DNA from: Bathynomus jamesi | Taxonomy: Eukaryota; Arthropoda; Malacostraca; Isopoda; Cirolanidae | Direction of reading: 5' to 3' | Length of the DNA: 64,000 nucleotides | Assembly: GCA_023014485.1 (NCBI GenBank) | Contig: JAJOZX010001737.1 | Span: forward strand, 722,449-786,448 | In this document: positions 42,091 to 52,983 of the stretch, piece by piece | How the letters are laid out: each line of letters opens with the position of its first letter | Position numbering within the stretch: the stretch's first letter is position 1 | Program-made: the position numbers and the translations under genes | The notes under the pieces: generated by a model | What the model was told of the DNA's origin: nothing | The model's input: the letters and a program-made list of their open reading frames with translations, nothing else | The model's database searches: none

Positions 42091-42177
42091 TTGCCGTGTC
42101 TTTATAAATATTATTAGTCATTTACTGTAATTTATTCGTAATCTGTACCTCCCTCGCATTAGACTACCTATTGAACA

Positions 42178-42200
42178 CACACACCCACACACACACACAC

Positions 42201-42258
<58 letters not shown>
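42178..42258. repeat. Compound (CA)n(TA)n microsatellite
   Basis: CA alternation with two interruptions, then TA alternation. Confidence 0.95.
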
Positions 42259-42259
<1 letters not shown>

Positions 42260-42554
42260 GTTCATGTGGAGTCACTCATAAAATAGCAATCCGTCGGAAA
42301 GGTTATTTACAAACGGCGAAAAAAGTGGTCTTATAATTCCAGAAATGTCAGTATTAATAAGTGAAATAAGAAACTGTGGCATTTAAACAAAGAGTCTATT
42401 TATTTTATTTTAGTTTTATTTTATTGTATTTTATTTTTATTTATTTTTATTTCAGTTTGGTTGATTCGATGGATAATTAAATATCACAGCAATTAATAAT
42501 TACTATTCAGCTCTGCTTTTGTATTACAATAGTTAGATCGCATGGTTGATGCCA

Positions 42555-42564
42555 ATATATATTA

Positions 42565-42641
<77 letters not shown>

Positions 42642-42645
42642 TGTA
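42555..42645. repeat. Compound (AT)n(TGTA)n microsatellite
   Basis: AT alternation 42555-42614, then eight TGTA units to about 42645. Confidence 0.95.
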
Positions 42646-42781
42646 TATATAAAGGTGTAATACTCACTTCCCGAACGATTTCATATAGTCAGAAATCAAT
42701 AATGTCACAATATATTTCCGGTCAGTCACAATATCGCGTAACGTGTACTTCCGCTCTAACTTATGACGTCACCTGAAAGCG

Positions 42782-42895
<114 letters not shown>

Positions 42896-42914
42896 AAATT
42901 AATATTATTAACTA

Positions 42915-43145
42915 GTAATAGTAGTAGTAGTTGTTCTTTAGTGGTTGTTTAGCTGCTTTCGTAACTGCAAAGGTCACGTGACGGAGGGAACGTACAGCTT
43001 TACGTGGGATCCAAAGCACGGGTCGCTACATCATCTGGACGTAGAGGACGGTCTCCCATCCAACTACTGTATACTGCCCAGACTCATTTTCGCTTAACTT
43101 CGCTGATCAAAGGAAGCGATGTTACGACATGGCCACAACATATCA
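42915..43145 (-). mobile_element. 5S-rRNA-headed SINE, copy 2
   Basis: Read leftward from about 43140: TGATCAGCGAAGTTAAGCGA, then GTAGTTGGATGGGAGACCGT, which follows 5S rRNA CCGAAGTTAAGC and TTGGATGGGTGACCG. Then the tail GTAAAGCTGTACG, TTCCCTCCGTCACGTGACC, TTTGCAGTTACGAAAGC and AAACAACCAC. Between the boxes the loop GATGATGTAGCGACCCGT is shared with copy 1. Confidence 0.82.
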
Positions 43146-43149
43146 TAGC

Positions 43150-43157
43150 TGTTATTA

Positions 43158-43190
<33 letters not shown>

Positions 43191-43192
43191 CA
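43150..43192. repeat. (ATT)n microsatellite
   Basis: About 14 ATT units. Confidence 0.95.
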
Positions 43193-43333
43193 GTAGTTGT
43201 AATATCGTTTCTTTGCTCTTTGTGTTTTTTTATCTATTGTATTTATCTATCGGTTTATCTATTTGTAGGTATTCCCTGTCTGCTCTACAGCAAATAACTA
43301 TTACACATGTTCTTTATGCAGCACACTTATACA

Positions 43334-43399
43334 GTGTGTGTGTGTGCGCGCGCGCGCGCGTACATACGTGCGTACGTGTACGTATGTGTGTGTGTATAC
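43334..43399. repeat. 66-bp unbroken purine-pyrimidine alternation
   Basis: From G43334 to C43399 every purine is followed by a pyrimidine: (GT)n, then (GC)7, then mixed GT/AC/AT steps, then (GT)n. GC-rich alternation of this length is a strong candidate for left-handed DNA. Confidence 0.93.
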
Positions 43400-43874
43400 T
43401 TCCGGTCGCTAAGCGTTTACACGAAGTACACATGAGGTGCCATCAATGCATGTAGAACTGCATGACAATTCCTGGCTGTCATAAATCATGAAGTAATTGT
43501 GCGTGACGGCTCTGACTCCTGATGGTGTTAAAAGGTACAAATTTGAGTGCACGCAATTCGTGTGCGGAATGGGATGCACTTAAAATAATGGGATTATTAT
43601 AGGGATATTACTCGAATGACGTTATTATAGACAAAATACTGTAATTATGACGTAATAATAAGGTAAAGATACTGTTATTTATGACTTTAATTTTAGTTTC
43701 ATAGTAAGCTCCGATTTACAGTACTTACGATAAGGGCTGAAAAGTGTGGAGTGGAGGACGTGCAGTGAGCATATGGGTATATGATAGAGCAGAAGAGTGT
43801 ATATGTATATGTGTGTGTGTGTGTGTATCTCGAAAGTCCCCGAAGGTGATTTATACAAGCGCTCTTACCAAGAG

Positions 43875-44228
43875 CAGTGTTTCTCCAACGTTTTGACAGT
43901 GCGACCCCCTTTCTACGCACCTGTTTTTGCGCGTACGCCCCCGAACCCCCACCCCCACCCCTGATGGGCTAATAAACAGTAGAACTTTAATATCATCTCT
44001 TCTTCCGTATGACTGTAATGTAATTTGCGTTAAGGATTACAGAACCACAATTATTGTGTAATTTAAAATCTTGTTACACTTTTGGTGTTCTTATATATAT
44101 TTTTTATTTGCACTTTGGCATTTTTTTAATAATTTTGTTTCTTTAGCTGCTTCTCACATTTTGCAACCCACTTCGGACCCTTTCGCGATCCTCCTGGGAG
44201 TCACCACCCCCAGTTTGAGAAGCACATG
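43875..44228. mobile_element. hAT-like non-autonomous element
   Basis: The left end CAGTGTTTCTCCAACGTTTT and the reverse complement of the right end CATGTGCTTCTCAAACTGGG are similar, with GACCCCC/GGGGGTG subterminal words. CAGTGxTTCTCAAAC is a common hAT end. No clear 8-bp duplication and no coding. Confidence 0.55.
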
Positions 44229-44317
44229 CTTATTCTTCTTTATTTGGTCGAGGGAAGGTGCCACATGAAGGATCATCGACCCACATTCCATCCTTAATAT
44301 TTCCCTCTTCTTATATA

Positions 44318-44358
<41 letters not shown>

Positions 44359-44628
44359 CGCAAGGGGGTTCTAAGCTCGTGCTCTTGAGTGCTCTTTGTG
44401 CTCGTTTGTACGTGCTTGTTCCTGGAGGTTTCACGTGCGCCCTCCCGGCCCTAGCACCCAAGGATGATGGGGCTCGACCCTGCAGTCCTTGTCATCCTTG
44501 GTCTTTTTCCACTTCGACTGTCCCCTCCACCCTTTCTTTTTCCTCTGTCTTTCCTCTCACTTTTTCTTTGTTTTTCCGCTGAGATATGCCCTTTAAATAG
44601 AGGCGAATCGGTTCTTCCTGAACAAAAA

Positions 44629-44637
<9 letters not shown>

Positions 44638-44682
<45 letters not shown>
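44638..44682. repeat. (AT)n microsatellite
   Basis: About 45 bp of AT alternation directly abutting the palindrome at 44683. A shorter tract lies at 44325-44355. Confidence 0.96.
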
Positions 44683-44685
<3 letters not shown>

Positions 44686-44870
44686 TAACTGCAAACAACA
44701 CACAGTATAATTAATGTAAAGAACGACGCTTGTGTAGAAGAGCGTCCACACAAGATGGGAGAGAGAACGAGCAAACGAGAAATGAGGCACCTCCCAGGAA
44801 TCGAACCCGGGATCATCCAATTGCCGTCGTTCTTTACATTAATTATACTGTGTGTTGTTTGCAGTTAAAA
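44683..44870 (-). mobile_element. SINE family D copy with inverted duplicate of its own tail
   Basis: 44683-44728 and 44825-44870 are exact 46-bp inverted repeats. The left arm plus 44729-44824 is a minus-strand SINE with the B box CCCGGGTTCGATTCCTGG. The right arm is the last 46 bp of the same SINE in the plus direction. So a full-length tail and a truncated second tail face outward. Confidence 0.9.
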
Positions 44871-44939
44871 TGTATATATGTACGGCATGAGAAGGTGCCC
44901 CCTCAGGGCATTCGATTCCGCTCGTATGTAGGAGAATTA

Positions 44940-45100
44940 CGAGTTGTGACTGATTGGGGACCTTGGTGCAGTGGTTAGCATATCCGACCGGCAATTGAAT
45001 GATCCTGGGTTCGATTCCTGGGAGGTGCCTCATTTTTCAATTGCTCGTTTTCTCTCCCCATCTTGTGCGGACGCTCTTCTACACAAGCGTCGTTCTTTAC
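44940..45100 (+). mobile_element. SINE family D, plus-strand copy
   Basis: CCTTGGTGCAGTGGTTAGCA (A box), GATCCTGGGTTCGATTCCTG (B box), then the body shared with 44729-44824 (GGAGGTGCCTCATTT, CATCTTGTG, GGACGCTCTTCTACACAAGC). It stops at GTCGTTCTTTACAT, i.e. without the last 32 bp of the tail present in the 44683-44870 copy. Confidence 0.85.
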
Positions 45101-45104
45101 ATAT

Positions 45105-45141
<37 letters not shown>

Positions 45142-45321
45142 TAAAACAAATCCCCGAAGAAATAATTTCTTTAAAATAATGTAAATGTAATGTATTATAG
45201 TAGATCTGATCGCAGTTAATTTGAATTTTCCAAATCCGCAGTATTCTTGGGCGCACACTATAATGTTTACCCAGTTTGAATGCTCTAAAATTAATGTGAA
45301 CAAGCTTAATAAATAAAAGTA

Positions 45322-45423
45322 CAGGGTGGTCTAAAAAGTATTCCCCAAAATAATTTATTGCACGTTTTTTTTTGGGGGGGTGGGGGTGGGGGAAAGGGTT
45401 GAACACCTTTTTGGGTCACCCAG
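45322..45423. mobile_element. Ultra-short MITE with mariner-like ends
   Basis: CAGGGTGGTCTAAAAAG and CCTTTTTGGGTCACCCAG are near-complementary ends flanked by TA on both sides (45320-45321 and 45424-45425). The 102-bp element includes a G-rich run. Confidence 0.75.
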
Positions 45424-45507
45424 TATATGCCATGATAAAAATTGTATAAAAGAATCTATATTATATTTTCCCATTACTTTTAGATGTACTTTTTGTGAAC
45501 ATTCATC

Positions 45508-45672
45508 GCTAACACCCGTAGCTCAGTGGGTAACACCGCCTTCCTATGAGCGAAATAAGATACTGAGGTCGGTGGTTCGACTCCCGATGGTGCTGATAAT
45601 AATAATCGAAGAGTTAACGCAATAGGCCGCGTTAGTTGGCCCGAGTGCTGTGTCAGTTTGTGGCCCTCTTTT
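45508..45672 (+). mobile_element. SINE family C, copy 3
   Basis: CACCCGTAGCTCAGTGGGTA (A box), TTCCTATGAGCGAAATAAGA, GGTCGGTGGTTCGACTCCCG (B box), then GTGCTGTGTCAGTTTGTGGC. The best preserved copy in the window. Confidence 0.85.
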
Positions 45673-46001
45673 CCCATTATTATTATTAGAAATATTTTAT
45701 ATAGAAATATTTGACTACGTTTTAAGTGCAATAACCGCACTTACAAAATGAAAAAGGAAACGCAATAAAGTGGGAAATTAGGACCTAGCGGGAACTCGAA
45801 CCCGCTTTTTCCCTTTCCATTCAACGGAAGTATATTGTTTATGGATGCGGTTTATTTCTCTCTTTCAGATGGATTGACTAAAATAGGTTATACATTCACG
45901 CAACCGCCATTCGACCTCATGCAGGTTCATTTTATGCAGGTATACGCGGGTCAGATTTTTAAAGAAAAGCGGGCAGTAATTGATTATTGACATTAATCGG
46001 T

Positions 46002-46020
46002 TAGGTTAGGTTAGGTTAAG
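46002..46020. repeat. Short interstitial (TTAGG)3-like run
   Basis: GGTTAGGTTAGGTTAGGTTA. Matches the arthropod telomere unit, but only three to four units, so it is not a telomere. Similar scraps lie near 33640 and 57285. Confidence 0.8.
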
Positions 46021-46174
46021 TTACCAAAACCTAGCGTTAACCTAATTTAGTCTCATGCGTAGACACGCGTAAGAAACAACTATTCAATCCTTTATGCCCT
46101 CGCGTTTAGAATGTTTTAGGGCGGGGGGAGGGGGACGACTTCCTTCCCTCCTCAATACAGACCGTGTGAACCAC

Positions 46175-46176
<2 letters not shown>

Positions 46177-46218
<42 letters not shown>
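46177..46218. repeat. (AT)n microsatellite
   Basis: About 42 bp of AT alternation. Confidence 0.95.
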
Positions 46219-46220
<2 letters not shown>

Positions 46221-46299
46221 AAACGAGCAAACATTTTGAGGAAGTCGTCCGAATTTTTTTTTCCTCGTTTGAAACCTGGTGAACCCGAATGAAAATTAC

Positions 46300-48060
46300 T
46301 TATTTAATGAATGCATAATTGAATAATAAACGATTATTTTATTAGATACGATACAGTTTCTCGCTCTACACCTGACAACGAGTTGGGGAGTGGTTTAGCA
46401 ACTTAAGGTAATTTAATAAATCTAAAGAATATTTTCATATCTATAAAGATAGATCGGAGTGACTTTTACCTTGACATATTTATGAATCTTTCCGGGATAT
46501 AATATATATATATATATATATATTATAATTGTTTATCGTTAATAATTGTGTAAATCTTTATTGTTCATAGAGAAAAAAAGTGTAATAGTAATAATATAAA
46601 ATTTTAAATATTTTCACAAAGCGATATTCGCTTTAATCTATTATCCTTCAGATTTAAAAAAAAATATTCACAAATATTTTATTAAATAAAATATTAAAAA
46701 GTTAGTTTCCGTAATGTTAAAAATAAAATAGTCAGCGATACATATTTACAAAAGAATAAAGTTTTGTTTAGTTAATATATAAATAAAAGACGAAAGATTA
46801 TGAAAAAGATCGAAAATTGTTGAAATGAAAATCAAAGATAAGGTATTTTCAGTGCATTCATTCGTAAATGGCTATTAATTTTTATCGTATAATGCGATGG
46901 TGGATATATATATATTATGTCATTAAATACGATCGTAATTATCATTTAAAAATAAATTTTATTAATATCCAAGTTGATTATTAATAACGTATTCGTATCA
47001 TAAACGAGATAGAAGCGCTCGAAGGAACGGTACATAATGTAATTGTTTAATATTAAAATCCACTTGAATTTCTACACTGTGCCACAATAAAACTAAAAGC
47101 AAAAAGCGAGACATGGCAACTCTTCTGACGTTCTCCAGAATACTGTTGCATTAGCAAGATTAGAAGAGAGTTGCCAAGTTTTTTTTATTATTTATTTTTT
47201 TAGAATGTTTACATTTTTTTTACGAGTTTTATAGTTGGAAAGTAACCTTTTATTCATTTATGAATAATGTTTATTCACAGTTTCTTCATAAGATGAACAT
47301 TACTAGAAATAATCTGCAAATTAAATTGTGAAAAAAAGTTCTTCTTATTTTTAGACAGTTATTTATAAACATTTTTGTTATATATATATATAACCACGTA
47401 TATTTGTTTTTGTGACGTATGTCACACTTGTACGATGTAGATAAGACTAAATTAAATAAAGAAAACTGTGTCCCATAAAATAAACTGAATGAATTTGTAT
47501 AACGTTTAATTTCATTAATGCCCGGTTAGGTCACAATTTATATTTACTGTTCCTAGTTATATCTTATTCACACTTATAGACTTATTCTAGAATTTCTATT
47601 AGTAATGTATAACTTGTTTTAGAACTAGATAATCTAGTAGTTAAGTAGAATCTCAAAAACTGCTCCTTTATTTCCTAGTTCCAAAAAGGATACTTCCCAT
47701 TTTCTTTAATAATTCCCATTTTCTTATCATAAGAGTTAAGAATGACTTCCGTAAATATTTAAAATTTTATTTATCGTTTTGTAAGCAAATTATAATCGCT
47801 CGTGATTTAATTACCTTTTGTATTGACAAATTTGAATCTGCGTGCGCCTATACCCATTTCGTCCACGAGCTCAAAATATCGACGATATAAGAAACTAATT
47901 TAACCTAACAACTAATTTAATGTAATTTAATAATAACTTGTTAATATAATATTAATTGGATCAGATGTCGTAAGGTCGTCCGCACGCACGCACTTTACAT
48001 CCCTTATTCCTTCCACTTGACTCGAATGAATTAAGATAATGAAGCGCAATATCAGATCAG
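46300..48060. other. AT-rich DNA, no gene seen
   Basis: Very AT-rich. Only a small inverted repeat (GGCAACTCTTCT at about 47115 and AGAAGAGAGTTGCC at about 47164) and short AT tracts (46500-46524, 47379-47391) stand out. Confidence 0.6.
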
Positions 48061-48164
48061 TATCTACCCTAGTATCGAGTTACGGGGAGGCACATTAAAC
48101 AATTTTTACTAGGATAAGCGTAAGCCTCATAAGGATAAGCCTCATTGATTATAGAAGTTATAAT

Positions 48165-48345
48165 AATTCCTGATGAGGTCCAGAAACTTACGCGGCGGCG
48201 CTCAGGCCAGACTAATGTGGCACATTGAACTAACTCTCGAATTGTTGTTATTAGCGGCACTGTCGAGCCTCCGAGTCCCGGCCTCAGTGCCTTCATTTCA
48301 CTTAAGGGAAACGCCGTTACCGGTTGAGCTACTGGCGCTGGCGTA
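48165..48345 (-). mobile_element. SINE family C, copy 4 (inverted)
   Basis: Read leftward: GCGCCAGTAGCTCAACCGGT, GGCGTTTCCCTTAAGTGAAA, GGCCGGGACTCGGAGGC (degraded B box), GCCGCTAATAACAACAATTC, then GTCTGGCCTGAGCG and TTTCTGGACCTCATCAGG. Diverged but colinear with the other copies. Confidence 0.75.
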
Positions 48346-48799
48346 TACGAGGATGGATAGGTCGATTGTCGTGTGGCCTCGCTGGAGGTAGAGATTTTCT
48401 CTTCCATCCTCCGAGAAGGTGTCGGTGGTTCTGCTATCGGCATCTGTTGTCACTTTTTTAGGGGGCCTGCTTCCTCCTTGTGAGGTTAGTAGGCCTCGGG
48501 GTTCGGATCCCCAAACCTACAAAAGAGCCTGCTCTTAACGCCTGCGCGTGCCTGGTTGAGCCCGGGCGCCTGTCTTCTTCTACTCACGCTCTCGTTTCTG
48601 TTCCACTCTTTCTCTATTTCTTTCCCATTTCTTCGTCTGTTCCAGTTTCTCTTCTTCACTATCTTCTTTCTTGGTCACATCGACGGCGTATACGAGTTAG
48701 AGACTACAGTACTACTAATAAAAATGTTTGGGTTTGACCTCCGTAACATTTCGAAGATCGAATGACCGAGAAGACCCGCGGCGGCGTTACGCGGGATCC

Positions 48800-49010
48800 G
48801 AACCTTTACCTCACTGAGGAAGATCCAGCGAAGCGCCTTAATCACGGAAGTCTGAGTTCAATCCCAGACTCGAATCCAGAAACTTCGGAGTACCAGTCCC
48901 GCGTTTTACGGCTAGGTTACCCGGTACATTGGAATAAACCAAGTACTGCGAAAAAGGTAGTGAGCAGGGATCTCCCAACACCCTCCCTGAACTTCCCGAC
49001 ACCCCCTTAG
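48800..49010 (+). other. Possible tRNA-like SINE head
   Basis: CTCACTGAGGAAGATCCAGC and AAGTCTGAGTTCAATCCCAG are spaced like A and B boxes. The body (TACCAGTCCCGCGTTTTACG) is GC-rich. No second copy seen, so the call is weak. Confidence 0.35.
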
Positions 49011-49584
49011 CCTTTAACTAGTCACGCGCAGTGTTGCCAATTTATCGTTTTCCAACTAGATCTAATTGTTTTAAAAAAATTCCTAGTTGAAATTTTTTTT
49101 TTTAGTTGTTGGTTGGAAACTTGGTTGTATAATATATTGTAATCGGACATTTTGATACTTACTTAAATTTTCCTCTGTTTCAGAACAATACATATATTTT
49201 GGAATGGTTAAAAACATTTAATTTATTCATATCTATTTTATAAGTTACGGCTCGAAGCGAAAATGATAAGACAAAAACGTTAATTTGTGTCATGATTTTA
49301 AAAGATAAAAAGTTAAATCTAATAAAATGGTCGTGAAACATTTCAGTTTTATTATGGTGCCACGCGTACATCTTCACCCTCACGGTCTCACCACCCCTTT
49401 GAAGATTCGAATACCCCTCTAATTCCAATTCCTGGAGAAAACGCTGGTACTGAGATACTATACTGAGTAAAAAAATACTGAGGTACACTCTTAACCCAGT
49501 TTCGCGCGCTTGCGGCAAATATTTTATATACCCTTAAATTGATAACGTTCGGTGAGGTAAATTTTTTTGAGGTAAAACTCTGAT

Positions 49585-50060
49585 TATATACAGAGTAGTC
49601 CAAAAGTTATACACGTCTAAATTAAAAACTTCGTAACTTCTTCAATGTTATAGGCTTTTTGAAAAGGAATAGACCTTATTTTAAGGCTTTAGTTCTTTCG
49701 AGTGGTATGCAGGACATTTCACCAAATAATCGCATAATTTCAAGGTGGGATAAAAAAATCTGAGGAAAGCCGGTAGGAGATGAAAGATCGTGCGATACTT
49801 TTGCCACGAGATCAAAGAAATTATTTTTAAAGAGTAAAAACTGCATTTTTTGGCATGTCTCAGTGTTACCAGAGTGGATACTTCGAGATGTGCGACACCC
49901 AGATTTTGCGTTCTGTGGTAACAAGCATCATGTCATGCCTCCTACCGGCGTTTCCCAGATTTTTTATGACGACTTTGTGATTATGTTATTTGGTGAAATG
50001 TCGTGCGTACTACTTGGAAGGAGAAATTTCAAATATATATATATTATATATATTCCAAAT
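49585..50060. mobile_element. Fold-back element FB-1, copy 2
   Basis: Inverted arms: left 49680-49790 (GACATTTCACCAAATAATCG, AAGCCGGTAGGAG) and right 49938-50020 (CTCCTACCGGCGTTTCCCAG, TTATTTGGTGAAATGTCGTG). The left outer part (AGAGTAGTCCAAAAGTTATA) looks like a mariner end. Colinear with 3520-4080, which shares TTAAAAACTTC and TCTTCAATGTT-type words. Confidence 0.78.
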
Positions 50061-51356
50061 TGTACTGTCTGGAAAGTAATTTTCAGGATTTTTTTTTGTA
50101 TGATTGATGGGTAAGTTCCATTATGCCGTTTAATATAAGTACATAAATACTTTTTTATATAAATTAATATCATTACCTGAATCCAATGTAAAGCTACGGT
50201 TTTTATTGGTTATAATAGGTAATAATTAACCGTATTTGATCTTTGTTTTTTCCCATTTTGTGCTACCACAGACGAAGCCTCTCTCTGGCGTCGTAGATTC
50301 ACAATAAAATTTGGCGTAAAATTTTGGGCGTGTGATAATACGGTTTTTCAGGGAATAAGGAAAAAGCGAAAGGTGTTTCCCCTCAGAGTTGGCATGCGCT
50401 CGAACCGCTTTGGTCTAGGAACCGACCAAAGTCCCCTCGTTGGCCCTTTGGTCCTTAGCACGAGGGGAATAAGGTTGGAAATCGCGGGCGAAGATTTTGG
50501 CGGGCGCCGATAGAGGCAAGAATGTCGCCCAGTCGATACGCTCAGCTCGAGTGTTGCCGACGGAAGAGCAACAAAATAAGCTCACATTCTGTAGGCCTCT
50601 TTTTAATTTTATGTCATAATTTTGGTGTACTCTATCGATCTACATTTACACACCGTTATTTACGCCTATGTGCTTAATTACGGGTGATAATGAAGCGGTA
50701 CGATATACTTAATGATATTTACGTGGAAAAGAGAAACGCTAAGTAATTAGTTAAATGTGCAAAGGAAAGAGCAACCAATGTTCTACTAAGAGAATTGGGA
50801 AACTTTGTGGCAGCAATAGAAGAGTTAGAGCAGAAAAGATGCCACACACCGCCATAATCCGAGTGACAATTATTTAATCTTTCTTCATCGGCTAAATTAT
50901 CCCATCATTACACACAAAGAAATAGTATATCACTTATTTATTCGATATAATAAGTTAATATAGGAATATATATTTACCTATATAAGTAATATATAATCGA
51001 TAAATACGTAATTAGTGAACGTGTGATATTTTATAGACTAAAATATTTGAAATTAAGGAAATATATACATGTTATAAAGAAAATATAATAAAAAAAAAAT
51101 TATTAAAAAAAAAAAAGCCATCGTACGCCCGCCATCGTTGTTGCCTTAAAGATTGTGTGAGCGGTAAAAAGATAGGAGAACTTCAAAGGAAAAAATAACA
51201 ATAATAAATACAAGGAAATGAAATAAATAATATTCATATTAAATTTATTATAATTCATTTTATATTTATCATTATTTATTTCTGTGCTCTTAATGGCTTT
51301 TCTAATGAGCAGTAATTAATATTGGTTATTAAATAAATAAATGACAAGGGTGTACA

Positions 51357-51399
<43 letters not shown>

Positions 51400-51848
51400 A
51401 TATGAAATTCAGATACTCAATTTTTACTATTTATGTTAATTCAATACCCTTTATTTCATATAAATACCAATAAAGCAGCATAAATACACCTTTTGTATGA
51501 AATTATTTAGGACCGATGATAACAGCATAAAGATAAAAAAAAAAGTATTGCCAGATGGTGATCATTATTTTCTTTGAATTTTAAGGAAACTCTACGGATT
51601 ATTGTATCATGTTTCATTTACATTATTTAGAAAGTTTTAAGGAAAAATGTTATGTAGAGAATTATAGTAATTTATTTATTTATTTATTTATCAATAGTCG
51701 TAGTCGTAGATCCATTGGTCTACCTAAAAAACTTTTTCATTTTCATATATACCATATGTATATACTAATTATTTTGTTACGATTTATATAATTAATAATA
51801 ATTTCCTCAATGACTCATTCTCTCTATCTGTGTATTTAGCCATCTGCA

Positions 51849-51885
<37 letters not shown>

Positions 51886-52190
51886 ATCTATTTTATCCAT
51901 TTCTCCTCTTCTCTATTTCCAATTCCTTTTTTAGTTCCAAAAACTCTAGTGATATACACTTCCTTCGGCGTAAATTTTCTGCTCTTGAAATGGCAACATT
52001 CCTCCGAAGGAAATTGGAAAAATCTTGATTTTTTTTTTCCCCGTTTCATTTTTTGAGTGTAATTTTTTTCCAGGTTTAATTATTTTATTTTATTTTTAAT
52101 CCGTTTGTAAAGGTCTGATTCTTAGGGTTTTTTAATTTTTTGGAAGAGGGGGGTTGGGTCTCATTTTATATATATATTATATATATATAT
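50061..52190. other. Mostly AT-rich DNA with one GC-rich patch
   Basis: No supported gene. 50390-50570 is distinctly GC- and CpG-rich (GGCGGGCGCCGATAGAGG, TCGATACGCTCAGCTCGAG) and could be a host exon or promoter or an old element. No frame of note. Microsatellites at 51352-51401 (AT) and 51851-51883 (GT). Confidence 0.5.
51851..51883. repeat. (GT)n microsatellite
   Basis: About 33 bp of GT alternation. Confidence 0.95.
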
Positions 52191-52193
52191 ATA

Positions 52194-52275
52194 TGTCTCG
52201 AAAATTTAGACTCATAGTCACTAATGTATATTTATTTGATTTCCTATATACCTATGAGTCGGGACTTTTGACACT
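52194..52275. mobile_element. Ultra-short MITE (TIR pair) in AT tract
   Basis: GTCTCGAAAATTTAGACTCA on the left and ATGAGTCGGGACTTTTGACA on the right are approximate inverted ends around an AT-rich 35-bp centre. AT alternation on both sides. Confidence 0.6.
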
Positions 52276-52297
52276 ATATATATATATGTATATATAC

Positions 52298-52968
52298 TAG
52301 TGATGGATCGAGTGGTCGGTTTTTCACAACCGCGGTTGCGGTTGTGTTTGCGGTTGTCGAATTTTTTCCAACCGCGTTTGCGGTTGCGGTTATCATATAC
52401 TAGGAAAAATGCGTAATTATTAACTGGATTTAGCCACTATAGTGCGATTTAGCCACACTTGGTACATAATATATACTAAATAGTATTTATTTAGTAAATA
52501 CCTTATGTTGAACACAAGTTTTGCAATACACCGCTACCGCTATTTGTGTGTTGCAAAACTTGTGTTCAACATAAGGTATTTACTAAATAAATACTATTTA
52601 AATGAAGTATATTCTAAACTTATATAGCTATTATGAAAGAATAGGTCAAATTAATTAAAACCATATTTTGCACTAAGTGTGTTACCAGGATGAGGGACGA
52701 GGACCCATCGCACTGTTCATCCCACCTACCACTTTCCCCAGCCTCCACCCATTGGAAAGTTATGGATTATTATTCATTTGAAAAACTGATGTCAAACTTA
52801 ATGACAGGCAGTGTGAATTTCAAGAATAATATTTTTGCTGCATTTTCACCTTACAACCGCAACCGCACTTATGGAACGGCGGTTGCGGTTACGGTTGCGG
52901 TTGTGAATTTTGTGAATTTTTGTGCGGTTGTAGTGCGGTTGCGGTTGCGGTTATTCGATCCATCACTA
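52298..52968. mobile_element. Non-autonomous hAT with GCGGTT arrays and exact TSD
   Basis: Ends TAGTGATGGATCGA and TCGATCCATCACTA are perfect 14-bp inverted repeats. The 8-bp target duplication ATATATAC is exact (52290-52297 and 52969-52976). Subterminal regions carry about ten GCGGTT/AACCGC hexamers on the left (52330-52400) and as many on the right (52855-52952). No transposase. Confidence 0.95.
52477..52600. repeat. 50-bp perfect hairpin with 24-nt loop
   Basis: 52477-52526 (TAAATAGTATTTATTTAGTA.. to ..AAGTTTTGCAA) is the exact reverse complement of 52551-52600. The loop is TACACCGCTACCGCTATTTG plus TGTG. It sits in the middle of the hAT element at 52298-52968. Confidence 0.97.
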
Positions 52969-52983
52969 ATATATACACTACTA

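Noticed and set aside
43004..43455. Leu/Ile-rich plus-strand frames of about 100 residues
   Set aside because: They run through an (ATT)n tract and the alternating purine-pyrimidine segment. Composition is dictated by simple repeats.
46002..46020. True telomere
   Set aside because: Only three to four TTAGG units, within unique-looking DNA.
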